DNA of 64,000 nucleotides from Pseudomonas siliginis (GCF_019145195.1 NZ_JAHSTW010000009.1:280889-344888); one strand, 5' to 3'. Positions 35,325-44,515 are shown, counted from the first letter of the stretch. Made by a program: numbers and translations. The notes: generated from the letters alone by a model not told the origin.

Positions 35325-35341
35325 AGCCTGTGCCTTGTCAA
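35313..35341 (-). promoter_or_regulatory. Sigma-70 promoter of psrA
   Basis: On the minus strand TTGACA (35336-35341) and TATGTT (35313-35318), 17-base spacer; the -10 lies inside the second PsrA operator. Confidence 0.75.
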
Positions 35342-35448
35342 GCCTGCCGGTTCGTTTTGGGAATGGTCGGTCAGCTATTTAACCACACAAGGCACCAGCA
35401 TTAATAAGCGCCCTTCGCGACCGCTCGGCGGGCGGCAAAAAACGCCCA

Positions 35449-35476
35449 TTGCCAAGACCGCTTCACTGTATATAAT
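35449..35476 (+). promoter_or_regulatory. Sigma-70 promoter of lexA
   Basis: TTGCCA (35449-35454) and a consensus TATAAT (35471-35476) with a 16-base spacer. The -10 is embedded in the first LexA box. Confidence 0.75.
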
Positions 35477-35500
35477 CCCAGTCACTGTATAAAAAGACAG
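35466..35500 (+). promoter_or_regulatory. Two LexA (SOS) boxes
   Basis: CTGTATATAATCCCAG at 35466-35481 and CTGTATAAAAAGACAG at 35485-35500, both CTG-N10-CAG. They overlap the -10 and the transcription start of lexA, giving autoregulation of the lexA-sulA operon. Confidence 0.93.
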
Positions 35501-35510
35501 AGCGATCATT

Positions 35511-36119
35511 ATGCTAAAGCTGACGCCACGCCAAGCCGAGATTCTGGCCTTCATCAAACGTTGCCTCGAAGACAACGGCTATCCGCCCACCCGTGCGGAA
35601 ATTGCTCAGGAATTGGGTTTCAAATCGCCCAACGCGGCGGAAGAACATCTCAAGGCCCTGGCCCGCAAAGGCGCGATCGAGATGACCCCGGGTGCTTCCC
35701 GCGGCATCCGTATTCCCGGCTTCGAAGCCAAGGCCGACGACTCCACCCTGCCAATCATCGGCCGAGTGGCTGCCGGCGCGCCGATCCTCGCTGAACAGCA
35801 CATCGAAGAATCCTGCAATATCAATCCGACCTTCTTCCATCCTCGCGCCGATTACCTGTTGCGTGTGCACGGCATGAGCATGAAGGACATCGGTATTTTC
35901 GATGGTGACCTGCTGGCAGTGCATACCACCCGCGAAGCGCGTAACGGTCAGGTTGTGGTTGCCCGTATCGGCGACGAAGTGACGGTCAAACGCTTCAAGC
36001 GTGAAGGCAGCAAAGTCTGGCTGATCGCTGAAAACCCCGAGTTCGCCCCTATCGAAGTCGACCTGAAAGATCAGGAACTGGTGATCGAAGGCTTGAGTGT
36101 CGGCGTCATTCGCCGCTAA
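35511..36119 (+). CDS. lexA: SOS repressor LexA
   Basis: 202 aa. N-terminal winged helix (1-70: LTPRQAEILAFIKRCLEDNGYPPTRAEIA), autocleavage site Ala88-Gly89 in GRVAAGAP, and the S24 latent protease domain with catalytic Ser123 (HGMSMKDIG) and Lys160 (EVTVKRFKR). It represses SOS genes and cleaves itself when RecA filaments form. Two LexA boxes lie directly upstream and sulA follows ten bases after the stop, the usual Pseudomonas arrangement. Confidence 0.98.
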   Translation: MLKLTPRQAEILAFIKRCLEDNGYPPTRAEIAQELGFKSPNAAEEHLKALARKGAIEMTPGASRGIRIPGFEAKADDSTLPIIGRVAAGAPILAEQHIEESCNINPTFFHPRADYLLRVHGMSMKDIGIFDGDLLAVHTTREARNGQVVVARIGDEVTVKRFKREGSKVWLIAENPEFAPIEVDLKDQELVIEGLSVGVIRR

Positions 36120-36129
36120 AGGAGGCTCC

Positions 36130-36603
36130 ATGCAGTTCCCACACACACCTCAGCAAACACAACTGCCTTTATTTGAAGCGTTTCTGGCGCAACCGATTGC
36201 GCCGATCCTCAAAGACGTGGTCGAGCGTGACTGGAATGCCAAACCTGACGCCTTCAGTGAGCTATCACTGCGTGGTGCGGCCGGGAACTGCCTGAACCTG
36301 CTAGCGCCGATCCTGCGTGAATTGAGCGAGGATCAGGATGCGCGCTGGCTGACGCTGATCGCCCCACCCGCCAGCCTGACGCAAACCTGGCTGCGCGATG
36401 CCGGCCTGAACCGCGAACGCATTCTACTGTTGCAACCGCGCGGCACTCAAAGCGCTCAGCAACTGGCGTGCGAAGCGTTGCGGCTGGGTCGCAGCCACAC
36501 CGTGGTGACCTGGCTAAACCCGTTGAATGCCAATTCGCGACAACAACTGATCAGCGCCGCGCGTACGGGCGAAGCTCAGAGCCTGAACATTCGTTTGGGT
36601 TGA
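36130..36603 (+). CDS. sulA: SOS-induced cell division inhibitor SulA
   Basis: 157 aa from the ATG at 36130, with AAAGGAGG eight bases upstream. SulA blocks FtsZ polymerisation during DNA damage. The conserved core is visible: LLAPILRELSEDQDARWLTLIAPPASLTQTWLRDAGLNRERILLL and the LACEALRLGRSHTVVTWL region. Co-transcribed with lexA, so it is SOS-controlled. A hairpin GGCTTCTC / GAGAAGCC (36636-36659) without a T-tract follows. Confidence 0.9.
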   Translation: MQFPHTPQQTQLPLFEAFLAQPIAPILKDVVERDWNAKPDAFSELSLRGAAGNCLNLLAPILRELSEDQDARWLTLIAPPASLTQTWLRDAGLNRERILLLQPRGTQSAQQLACEALRLGRSHTVVTWLNPLNANSRQQLISAARTGEAQSLNIRLG

Positions 36604-36700
36604 TTGTTGAGTAATGCGCGCTGTGTGAAGCGCAGGGCTTCTCCAGGGACAGAGAAGCCGATCTGAAGCGCAAGCGACCGAGAAAAGGCCAAAGCGTGGA

Positions 36701-36934
36701 TCAATGAAGAACCCGCGGCCCCTCTTCCTTATCAAACTCGCCTTCAACCATACGACCTGCCATCTGCACGCCGACGCTCAACATCGCTTTGGCAATTTCA
36801 ACGTGCTGGCCTTGCAGGAACGCCTTGGCATCCTCGGAGAAATCCAGCGTCACCAGAGAACCTTCGTCCTCGGCCCTGCGCAGTTCGATTCGGCCGTCTG
36901 GTAACTCGACAATTTCTAGAAAGGACGTTGGCAT
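36701..36934 (-). CDS. Small conserved Pseudomonas protein
   Basis: 77 aa from the ATG complementary to 36932-36934. The acidic, soluble sequence begins MPTSFLEIVELPDGRIELRR and ends GEFDKEEGPRVLH, with the compact middle DFSEDAKAFLQGQHVEIAKAML. I do not recognise a domain; from memory PAO1 has a similar small gene here next to sulA (PA3009), so it is conserved in position. It is convergent with sulA. Confidence 0.75.
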   Translation of the reverse strand: MPTSFLEIVELPDGRIELRRAEDEGSLVTLDFSEDAKAFLQGQHVEIAKAMLSVGVQMAGRMVEGEFDKEEGPRVLH

Positions 36935-37040
36935 ATAAGTCTGTTCTCCACGAAAGGCAGCGATTATATAGACATCATTCGAGCTTCGCTCAGGATCTTG
37001 ACCAGCAGCATGTTTCAGATTGCCACTGCGCCAAACTACC

Positions 37041-37565
37041 TCAGCACTCATTCAAACCTTCACGGAAACGCAGGGCCAGACCTTTGAGGTTCTGCCGCCA
37101 GCTCTCCAGCTCATCTCGACTGAGCTCTTCTGGCGCCTCTTCTTCATCAAGATTAATCGCTTGGATCAGCGGCTGCGTCACGTCGCCTTTCGGCTTGCGT
37201 GGCGCCCTCGGTGGCTGAAACAGTGCTGCGTGCGCCGCCAGCAGTTTCGCCAGCCAGGTTTCCGGATTACCGGCCAACTCGACCATTTCCGCCAACTCCG
37301 GGATCGCTATCGATTCCAGCACGTCGCGCCTCAGCAACTCCTCCGCCCTCGGCGAATTGGCCTGCGGCAGACGATAAAAGCCGGCGATCTCGTGACACAA
37401 GCCCAGCAGTGCGCCGTAGAGGTGGAACAACGCCGACTCACGCCCGGCCTGGATCAGCGCCAGAGAATTCATCGCCCGCCCCTCTTCAGCACGAGCCAGA
37501 GCTTCGAGTGACAGGCCGGCGAAATAGATCTTCTGGTTGGTGCGGGTATAGAGTTCGTGGGCCAT
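37041..37565 (-). CDS. Conserved hypothetical protein (DUF6586-like)
   Basis: 174 aa from MAHELYTRTNQKIYFAGLSLE. Mostly helical: a first half with ALIQAGRESALFHLYGALLGLCHEIAGFYRLP and a C-terminal charged tail (PPRAPRKPKGD then DEEEAPEELSRDELESWRQNLKGLALRFREGLNEC). I think it belongs to DUF6586, a Pseudomonas family of unknown function. It lies between the small gene above and topA, on the same strand as both, 106 bases from the former. Confidence 0.72.
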   Translation of the reverse strand: MAHELYTRTNQKIYFAGLSLEALARAEEGRAMNSLALIQAGRESALFHLYGALLGLCHEIAGFYRLPQANSPRAEELLRRDVLESIAIPELAEMVELAGNPETWLAKLLAAHAALFQPPRAPRKPKGDVTQPLIQAINLDEEEAPEELSRDELESWRQNLKGLALRFREGLNEC

Positions 37566-37650
37566 GACGGCAGCCTCCACAACGAAATAATTGCTTCACA
37601 CAGACCCGGCAGTGTCATGGATCAATCAATGCCAGCGCAAGCAAAAAACA

Positions 37651-37691
37651 AAAAGGCCGCATGAAACCCCGAAGGTTTCATGCGGCCTTTT
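37651..37691 (-). terminator. Intrinsic terminator of topA
   Basis: Stem AAAAGGCCGCATGAAACC / GGTTTCATGCGGCCTTTT with loop CCGAA, beginning 18 bases beyond the topA stop on the minus strand. Confidence 0.95.
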
Positions 37692-37709
37692 CGCTGTTCA
37701 GACTAACGC

Positions 37710-40343
37710 TTACTCAGCCTTGGCCTTTGCGCTGCGCTTGTCTTCAACAGTCCACTTGCCACCGTCGTAATACGCCTTCCAGCCTGTCGGCTTGCCGTCG
37801 ACTTCGGTCTGTACGTATTGCTCCTTGGTCTTGCGGCTGTAGCGGATGACCGCTGGCAGACCGTCAGGATCCTTTTGCGGAGCCTCGCACAGGAAGTGGT
37901 ACTTCGGATCGATCTCGTCCTTGTGCGGCAGAATCTCGATCACCAGCGGAGCGCGGGTCTCGCGGTTTTTCGGGAACTGACTGGCGGCCAGGAACAGACC
38001 GGACGCACCGTCGCGCAAGATGTAGGTGTCGTTGACCTTTTCGCATTTCAGCTCAGGCATCTTCACCGGATCCATCTTCGGCGGCGCCGCGTCACCGCTC
38101 TTCAGCAGCTTGCGGGTGTTCTTGCACTCAGGGTTCGTGCATCCGAAGAACTTGCCGAAACGGCCGGTCTTGAGCTGCATCTCGCTGCCGCACTTATCGC
38201 ATTCCAGACTCGGACCTTCATAGCCCTTGATGCGATAGCTGCCCTCTTCGATTTCGTAACCGGCGCAATCCGGGTTATTGCCGCAGATGTGCAACTTGCG
38301 CTTTTCGTCCAGCAGGTAGGCGTCCATCGCCGTACTGCAGATCGGGCAGCGATGCTTGCCACGCAGGACCAGCGATTCCGATTCGCCCTCGTCGTCCGCT
38401 GCGATTTCATCGCCCGGCACCAAATTGACGGTGGCCTTGCAGCGCTCTTTCGGCGGCAGGCTGTAGCCCGAGCAGCCGAGGAACACGCCAGTCGATGCGG
38501 TACGAATTTGCATCGGACGACCGCACGTGGTGCACGGAATGTCAGTCATGACCGGCTGGTTGGCGCGCATGCCGCTGTCCGGGTTTTCCGCTACTTCGAG
38601 TTTCTTCTTGAAGTCGCCGTAGAACTCGTCCAGCACGTTTTTCCAGTCGCGCTCGCCCTGCGCCACGTCATCGAGGTTCTCTTCCATGCCGGCGGTGAAG
38701 CCGTAGTCCATGAGATTGGAGAAGCTCTCGGACAGACGTTCGGTGACGATGTCGCCCATCTTTTCCGAGTAGAAACGACGGTTGTGCAGGGTCACATAAC
38801 CGCGATCCTGAATGGTCGAAATGATCGCAGCGTAAGTCGAAGGACGACCGATGCCGCGTTTTTCCATCTCCTTGACCAGACTGGCTTCGGAATAACGCGC
38901 CGGTGGCTTGGTGAAATGCTGCGACGGATCGAGCTTGATCAGCTTCATCACATCGCCCTGCGCCATGTCAGGCAGCACGTCGTCATCGCCAGGCTTGGCA
39001 ATCTGCGGCATCACCCGGGTGTAACCGTCGAACTTGAGGATACGGCCCTTGGCACGCAGCTCGAAGTCGCCAGCGCCGACGCTGACGGTGGTCGACAGGT
39101 ATTGCGCCGGCAGCATCTGGCAGGCTAGGAACTGGCGCCAGATCAGCTCGTACAGACGCTCGGCATCGCGCTCCATACCCGCCAGCTTGCTCGGCGTGGT
39201 ATTGGCGTCGGACGGACGAATCGCTTCGTGAGCCTCTTGCGCGCCTTCCTTGCTGCTGTAAACGTTCGGCGTTTCCGGCAGGTATTTCTTGCCGAATTCG
39301 TCCTCGATGTAAGTGCGCGCCATCGCCACGGCGTCGGCCGAGAGATTGGTCGAGTCGGTACGCATGTAAGTGATGTAGCCGGCTTCGTACAGACGCTGGG
39401 CCATCATCATGGTTTTCTTCACGCCGAAACCGAGGCGGTTGCTTGCGGCCTGCTGCAAGGTCGACGTGATGAACGGCGCCGACGGCTTGCTGCTGGTCGG
39501 TTTGTCTTCGCGCTTGACGATGCTGTAGCTGGAGGACTTGAGCTTCTCCAGCGCAGCCATGGCCTGGGCTTCGTTCAGCGGCTTGAAGGCTTCGCCTTTT
39601 TCGCGAGCCACTTCGAAACGCACGGTCGAGCCTTTGGTGGTGCCGAGATCAGCGTGCACTTCCCAGTATTCTTCGGGATTGAAAGCACGGATTTCACGCT
39701 CACGCTCGACTACCAGCTTCACCGCAACCGATTGCACGCGACCGGCGGACAGACCACGGGCGATCTTGGCCCACAGCAGCGGCGAGACCATGTAGCCGAC
39801 GACGCGGTCAAGGAAGCGACGCGCCTGCTGGGCGTTGACACGATCAATGTCCAGCTCGCCCGGCTCGGAGAAGGCTTCCTGGATCGCCTTCTTGGTGATT
39901 TCGTTGAACACCACGCGCTTGTAACGGCTGTCATCACCACCGATGGCTTCGCGCAGGTGCCAGGCAATGGCTTCCCCCTCGCGATCCAAGTCGGTTGCGA
40001 GATAGATGGTGTCAGCATCCTTGGCGAGCCGGCGCAGCTCTTCGATGACCTTTTCTTTGCCCGGGAGGATCTCGTACTGGGCTTTCCAGCCGTGTTCGGG
40101 ATCGACGCCCATGCGCGAGACCAGCTGCTTGCGCGCTTTCTCTTTCGGCGAGAGCACCGGACCTTCACCCGCAGCAGCCTTGCCACGCTTGGCGGCTGGC
40201 TCTTTGCTGGCGCTAGCCGAACCGCTGGTGGGCAGGTCTCGGATATGGCCGATACTCGACTTCACCACGTATTGGTTACCCAGATACTTGTTGATGGTCT
40301 TGGCCTTAGCCGGGGATTCCACAATGACCAGCGATTTGCCCAT
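37710..40343 (-). CDS. topA: DNA topoisomerase I
   Basis: 877-aa type IA topoisomerase that relaxes negative supercoils behind RNA polymerase. N-terminal Toprim domain (LVIVESPAKAKTINKYLG at residue 4 and the acidic DLDREGEAIAWH), followed by the catalytic region with the active-site Tyr in LYEAGYITYMRTDSTN. Two typical C4 zinc fingers are clear in the C-terminal part (CPICSTAMDAYLL and CDKCGSEMQLKTGRFGKFFGC), a third starts at CTTCGRPMQI, and a basic tail ends the protein. An insertion KEPAAKRGKAAAGEG near residue 50 is common in pseudomonads. Monocistronic. Confidence 0.97.
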   Translation of the reverse strand: MGKSLVIVESPAKAKTINKYLGNQYVVKSSIGHIRDLPTSGSASASKEPAAKRGKAAAGEGPVLSPKEKARKQLVSRMGVDPEHGWKAQYEILPGKEKVIEELRRLAKDADTIYLATDLDREGEAIAWHLREAIGGDDSRYKRVVFNEITKKAIQEAFSEPGELDIDRVNAQQARRFLDRVVGYMVSPLLWAKIARGLSAGRVQSVAVKLVVEREREIRAFNPEEYWEVHADLGTTKGSTVRFEVAREKGEAFKPLNEAQAMAALEKLKSSSYSIVKREDKPTSSKPSAPFITSTLQQAASNRLGFGVKKTMMMAQRLYEAGYITYMRTDSTNLSADAVAMARTYIEDEFGKKYLPETPNVYSSKEGAQEAHEAIRPSDANTTPSKLAGMERDAERLYELIWRQFLACQMLPAQYLSTTVSVGAGDFELRAKGRILKFDGYTRVMPQIAKPGDDDVLPDMAQGDVMKLIKLDPSQHFTKPPARYSEASLVKEMEKRGIGRPSTYAAIISTIQDRGYVTLHNRRFYSEKMGDIVTERLSESFSNLMDYGFTAGMEENLDDVAQGERDWKNVLDEFYGDFKKKLEVAENPDSGMRANQPVMTDIPCTTCGRPMQIRTASTGVFLGCSGYSLPPKERCKATVNLVPGDEIAADDEGESESLVLRGKHRCPICSTAMDAYLLDEKRKLHICGNNPDCAGYEIEEGSYRIKGYEGPSLECDKCGSEMQLKTGRFGKFFGCTNPECKNTRKLLKSGDAAPPKMDPVKMPELKCEKVNDTYILRDGASGLFLAASQFPKNRETRAPLVIEILPHKDEIDPKYHFLCEAPQKDPDGLPAVIRYSRKTKEQYVQTEVDGKPTGWKAYYDGGKWTVEDKRSAKAKAE

Positions 40344-40457
40344 GGATCAGAAAATTCCTGAATTCTAGAAGTGAAAGGCGGTTGGCGCCTGACGCGGCAC
40401 CGCTATATATAGTTGATACAAGGTGAGGTCAAGCGCAGGGTTGTCTGCGCAGTCGCC

Positions 40458-40694
40458 TCATGGCTTGTCAAAAAGGCTCGGTTCGGCTTGCACCAAAGCA
40501 AAGCGCGGCACCTGCTCGCCGTCAACCTCGACCGACTCGACGAACATGCTCAGCGGGCGCACCCAAAAGCCGTAATCGCCATACAGGGCTTGGTAAAAGA
40601 CCACTTCTTCTTCGGTTTCGGAATGCCGCGCAACACTGAATACACGGTATTGCGGACCTTTGTAATGTTGGTAGAGCCCAGGTTGTATCGGCAT
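40458..40694 (-). CDS. DUF1653 family protein
   Basis: 78 aa, begins MPIQPGLYQHYKGPQYRVFSVARHSETEEEVVFYQALYGDYGFWVRPL. The pattern PGLYxHYKGxxYxV and VFYQALYGDYGxWVRP is the DUF1653 signature, a small beta-barrel family of unknown function. It lies downstream of fadA, separated by the fadBA terminator, and upstream of topA; its own promoter would be in the 93 bases before it. PAO1 keeps the gene in this place. Confidence 0.88.
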   Translation of the reverse strand: MPIQPGLYQHYKGPQYRVFSVARHSETEEEVVFYQALYGDYGFWVRPLSMFVESVEVDGEQVPRFALVQAEPSLFDKP

Positions 40695-40744
40695 GCTTCG
40701 GCCCTCACTGAAATCTTTTCAAAAATAAATAAAAAACCCAAAAA

Positions 40745-40769
40745 CAAAAACCGGGGCACTGGGCCCCGG
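40745..40769 (-). terminator. Intrinsic terminator of the fadBA operon
   Basis: On the minus strand CCGGGGC / GCCCCGG with a five-base loop, followed by TTTTTGTTTTT. Starts about 19 bases after the fadA stop. Confidence 0.88.
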
Positions 40770-40787
40770 CTTCCATCGACGAGACGC

Positions 40788-41963
40788 TTAAACGCGTTCG
40801 AAGACGGTGGAGATGCCTTGGCCGAGACCAATGCACATAGTGGCCACCCCGAAGGTGCCGCTATTCTGCTTCATCACGTTCAACAGGGTGCCGGAAATAC
40901 GTGCACCGGAGCAACCGAACGGGTGACCCAGGGCGATCGCGCCGCCGTGCAGGTTAACCTTCTCGTTCATCTTGTCGAGCACTTTCAGATCTTTCAGCAC
41001 TGGCAGAGCCTGTGCGGCGAAAGCTTCGTTGAGCTCGAAGAAGTCGATATCGTTGATGCCAAGGCCTGCGCGCTTCAGGGCCTTTTGTGTTGCCGGCACT
41101 GGACCATAGCCCATGATTGCCGGGTCCACACCCGCCACTGCCATCGAACGGATTACCGCCATTGGCTGGATGCCGAGGTCCTGTGCACGCTGCGCCGACA
41201 TCACGATCATGCACGAAGCACCGTCAGTGATCTGCGACGAAGTACCGGCAGTCACGGTGCCGCCCTTCGGATTGAATGCCGGCTTGAGCGCCGCCAGACT
41301 TTCCAGGGTGGTTTCCGGACGAATGGTTTCGTCGTAGTCGTACAGTTTCAGGAAACCGTTCTCGTCGTAACCCTGCATCGGGATGATTTCGTCCTTGAAC
41401 TTGCCTTCCACGGTTGCCTTGTGGGCCAACTGATGGGAACGCACGCCAAAGGCATCCTGCTGCTCACGGGTGATGCCGTGCATCTTGCCGAGCATTTCCG
41501 CGGTCAGGCCCATCATGCCCGAGGCTTTTGCCGCATACAGCGACATGTGCGGGTTCGGATCGACACCGTGCATCATGCTCACATGGCCCATGTGCTCGAC
41601 GCCGCCGACCACGAACACGTCACCGTTGCCGGTCATGATCGCTTGCGCAGCAGTGTGCAGCGCGCTCATCGACGAACCGCACAGACGGCTGACGGTCTGG
41701 CCGGCCGAAGTGTGCGGAATCTGGGTCATCAGCGACGCCATGCGCGCGATGTTCCAGCCCTGCTCCAGGGTCTGGTTGACGCAGCCCCAGATCACGTCCT
41801 CGACTTCCGCCGGGTCGACCTTGCTGTTGCGTTCCAGCAGTTTGCTGATCAGGTGCGCCGACATGTCTTCAGCGCGGGTGTTGCGGTGCATGCCGCCCTT
41901 GGAGCGGCCCATCGGAGTACGACCGAAGTCGACAATCACGACGTCTCTAGGATTCAAGCTCAT
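40788..41963 (-). CDS. fadA: 3-ketoacyl-CoA thiolase (beta-oxidation, small subunit)
   Basis: 391-aa thiolase, the beta subunit of the fatty acid oxidation complex, cleaving 3-ketoacyl-CoA with CoA. N-terminal acylation Cys in RLCGSSMSALHTAAQAI, C-terminal His in ALGHPFGCSGARI and Cys in TMCIGLGQGISTVFERV. It follows fadB by 29 bases and ends at a strong terminator. PsrA, encoded nearby, represses this operon in other pseudomonads. Confidence 0.97.
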   Translation of the reverse strand: MSLNPRDVVIVDFGRTPMGRSKGGMHRNTRAEDMSAHLISKLLERNSKVDPAEVEDVIWGCVNQTLEQGWNIARMASLMTQIPHTSAGQTVSRLCGSSMSALHTAAQAIMTGNGDVFVVGGVEHMGHVSMMHGVDPNPHMSLYAAKASGMMGLTAEMLGKMHGITREQQDAFGVRSHQLAHKATVEGKFKDEIIPMQGYDENGFLKLYDYDETIRPETTLESLAALKPAFNPKGGTVTAGTSSQITDGASCMIVMSAQRAQDLGIQPMAVIRSMAVAGVDPAIMGYGPVPATQKALKRAGLGINDIDFFELNEAFAAQALPVLKDLKVLDKMNEKVNLHGGAIALGHPFGCSGARISGTLLNVMKQNSGTFGVATMCIGLGQGISTVFERV

Positions 41964-41992
41964 AAGTTCACTCTCACTCTAGTTGGGGGCGC

Positions 41993-44140
41993 TTAACCGA
42001 AGAAGCTCTGGCCGTTCTTGGCCATTTCGCGCAGCTTCGCGGTCGGGTGGTACAGCGCGCCCAAATCAGCGTACTGGTCAGCCAGGGCAACGAACTCGGC
42101 AACACCGATCGAATCGATGTAGCGCAGCGCACCGCCACGGAATGGAGGGAAACCGATACCGTAGACCAGACCCATGTCGGCTTCGGCGGCGGTTTCAACG
42201 ATGCCGTCTTCCAGGCAGCGCACGGTTTCCAGGCACAGCGGGATCATCATCCAGTTGATGATGTCTTCGTCAGTGACTTCGCGCTGCTCGTAAACGATCG
42301 GCTTGAGCACTTCGAGTACCGACGGATCGGCGACTTTCTTCTGCTTGCCTTTCTTGTCAGCCTCGTAGGCGTAGAAGCCCTTGCCGTTCTTCTGGCCCAG
42401 GCGTTTGGCTTCGTACAGCACGTCGATGGCCGAACGAAGGTCATCCTTCATGCGATCCGGGAAACCTTCAGCCATGACGTCGCGACCGTGGTGACCGGTG
42501 TCAATGCCGACCACGTCCATCAGGTACGCAGGGCCCATCGGCCAGCCGAATTTTTCCATGACCTTGTCGATACGCACGAAGTCGACACCGGCGCTGACCA
42601 GCTTGGCGAAACCGCCGAAGTACGGGAACAGCACGCGGTTGACCAAAAAGCCCGGGCAGTCGTTGACGACGATCGGGTTCTTGCCCATTTTCTTCGCGTA
42701 GGCAACGGTAGTGGCGATGGCCAGTTCACTGGACTTCTCGCCACGGATCACTTCCACCAGCGGCATCATGTGCACCGGATTGAAGAAGTGCATGCCGACG
42801 AAGTTTTCCGGACGTTTGAGGGCCTTGGCCAGCAGGCTGATGGAAATGGTCGAGGTGTTCGACGCGAGGATGGTGTCCTCTTTGACCTTGTCTTCGACTT
42901 CAGCCAGCACCGCTTGCTTGACCTTCGGATTCTCGACCACAGCTTCGACGACCAGATCGACGTGACCGAAGTCGCCGTACGACAGCGTCGGACGAATGCC
43001 GTTGAGCACTTCAGCCATCTTCGCAGCGGTCATGCGACCCTTGTCGACGCGGCCGACCAGCAGCTTGGCGGCTTCGGCCAGACCCTGCTCGATACCGTGC
43101 TCGTTGATGTCCTTCATCAGGATCGGCGTGCCTTTGGAGGCCGACTGATAAGCGATACCGCCACCCATGATGCCGGCGCCGAGTACGGCAGCCTGCTTCA
43201 CGTCCTTGGCGATTTCGTCGTAGGCCTTGGCCTTTTTCTTCAGTTCCTGATCGTTCAGGAACAGGCCGATCAGGCTCTGCGCAGCAGAGGTCTTGGCCAG
43301 TTTGACGAAGCCTGCAGCCTCCACTTCCAGTGCCTTGTCGCGACCGAAGTTCGCGGCTTTCTGGATGGTCTTGATCGCTTCAACCGGCGCCGGGTAATTC
43401 GGGCCGGCCTGGCCAGCCACGAAACCTTTGGCGGTTTCGAAAGCCATCATTTGCTCAATGGCATTCAACTTGAGTTTTTCAAGTTTCGGCTGACGCTTGG
43501 CCTTGTAATCGAACTCGCCGGAGATGGCGCGCTTGATCAGCTCGAGGGCAGCTTCCTGCAATTTTTCAGGGGCGACTACGGCGTCGACGGCGCTGACTTT
43601 CAGGGCGTCTTCAGGGCGGTTTTCCTTGCCGGCAGCAATCCACTCGATGGCGTTGTCGACACCGATCAGGCGTGGCAGACGTACGGTACCGCCGAAGCCC
43701 GGGTAGATGCCCAGTTTGACTTCCGGCAGACCGATCTTGGCCTTGGTGGACATGACGCGATAATCGGCCGCCAGGCACATTTCCAGACCGCCACCGAGGG
43801 CGATGCCGTTGATGGCCGCGACGGTTGGCACGTTGAGGTCTTCGAAATCGCTGAAGATCTTGTTGGCTTCGAGATTGCCTGCAACCAGCTCGGCATCCGG
43901 CAGCTTGAAGTTGTCGACAAATTCGGTGATGTCGGCGCCGACGATGAATACGTCCTTGCCGCTGCTGACGATCACGCCCTTGATCGAAGCATCTGCCTTG
44001 ATGGTGTCTACGGCCTGACGCAGTTCGTTCAGGGTTAGACGGTTGAACTTGTTGACGGACTCACCCTTGAGGTCGAATTTCAATTCGACGATGCCACTTT
44101 CAAGAGCTTTAACCGTGATGGCTTTACCTTCGTAAATCAT
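41993..44140 (-). CDS. fadB: Fatty acid oxidation complex alpha subunit (multifunctional)
   Basis: 715 aa from MIYEGKAITVKALE (an in-frame TTG one codon earlier is unnecessary). N-terminal enoyl-CoA hydratase/isomerase (GGGLEMCLAADYR near residue 110, PEVKLGIYPGFGGTVRLPRL) followed by the hydroxyacyl-CoA dehydrogenase domain with NAD motif AAVLGAGIMGGGIAYQ (about 315) and the LPxxDCPG-like NDCPGFLVNRVLFPYF. Works with FadA as an alpha2beta2 complex on long-chain acyl-CoA. Large divergent gap upstream holds the operon promoter and an unrelated sRNA candidate. Confidence 0.97.
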   Translation of the reverse strand: MIYEGKAITVKALESGIVELKFDLKGESVNKFNRLTLNELRQAVDTIKADASIKGVIVSSGKDVFIVGADITEFVDNFKLPDAELVAGNLEANKIFSDFEDLNVPTVAAINGIALGGGLEMCLAADYRVMSTKAKIGLPEVKLGIYPGFGGTVRLPRLIGVDNAIEWIAAGKENRPEDALKVSAVDAVVAPEKLQEAALELIKRAISGEFDYKAKRQPKLEKLKLNAIEQMMAFETAKGFVAGQAGPNYPAPVEAIKTIQKAANFGRDKALEVEAAGFVKLAKTSAAQSLIGLFLNDQELKKKAKAYDEIAKDVKQAAVLGAGIMGGGIAYQSASKGTPILMKDINEHGIEQGLAEAAKLLVGRVDKGRMTAAKMAEVLNGIRPTLSYGDFGHVDLVVEAVVENPKVKQAVLAEVEDKVKEDTILASNTSTISISLLAKALKRPENFVGMHFFNPVHMMPLVEVIRGEKSSELAIATTVAYAKKMGKNPIVVNDCPGFLVNRVLFPYFGGFAKLVSAGVDFVRIDKVMEKFGWPMGPAYLMDVVGIDTGHHGRDVMAEGFPDRMKDDLRSAIDVLYEAKRLGQKNGKGFYAYEADKKGKQKKVADPSVLEVLKPIVYEQREVTDEDIINWMMIPLCLETVRCLEDGIVETAAEADMGLVYGIGFPPFRGGALRYIDSIGVAEFVALADQYADLGALYHPTAKLREMAKNGQSFFG

Positions 44141-44502
44141 CAACTGATCTCCACGATATGGAAGCTGAACAGTACACGTCGGACGCAGGTTTAAGGCTCA
44201 GAAGGACGCTTTGCTCGTCGATACTGACACCGTCCGCCTGGCACACCCGCCAACGCGATAGTCGGGATTCTGTAGGAGCAGTCTGTAAGACAAACGCTCA
44301 ATTCATACGCCCGTTTGATTCGGGTACGTCACCTTCACGGAATTTCAGACAATTGTCAATCGCCCTAAATTCGGGCTGAAATGCGACTTTGCGGTCATTT
44401 CTGCACCATGATGAGCAGCAACACCCGCCCCGATGTTCAGCCATTCATAGAATCAATAGTTAGAAAAGTCGCCCTAATTTCCGCCGAGCCCTGTCCAGAA
44501 GG
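44141..44502. other. Region upstream of fadB without a gene
   Basis: It should carry the fadBA promoter, but I see no convincing -35/-10 pair. A TTGACA reads on the minus strand at 44354-44359 without a good -10. Palindromes present: GACAATTGTC at 44348-44357, and GCCC-TAAATTC-GGGC nested inside ATTTCAG...CTGAAAT (44342-44382). CAAAC at 44291 and GTTTG at 44313 are 17 bases apart, too far for a standard PsrA box. Confidence 0.4.
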
Positions 44503-44509
44503 CTACGCT
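44503..44509 (+). promoter_or_regulatory. RpoS-type -10 element
   Basis: G-CTACGCT fits the extended sigma-S -10 consensus KCTAYRCT exactly. There is no -35 match at the usual distance, which is common for RpoS promoters. Transcription would begin near 44516. Confidence 0.6.
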
Positions 44510-44515
44510 GGGCGG

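Noticed and set aside
42047..44038. 663-aa open frame on the plus strand opposite fadB
   Set aside because: Antisense shadow of fadB; composition is typical of a GC-rich mirror frame and there is no plausible start or domain.
44291..44317. CAAAC and GTTTG half-sites upstream of fadB as a PsrA operator
   Set aside because: The half-sites are 17 bases apart, while PsrA sites have two to four bases between halves.
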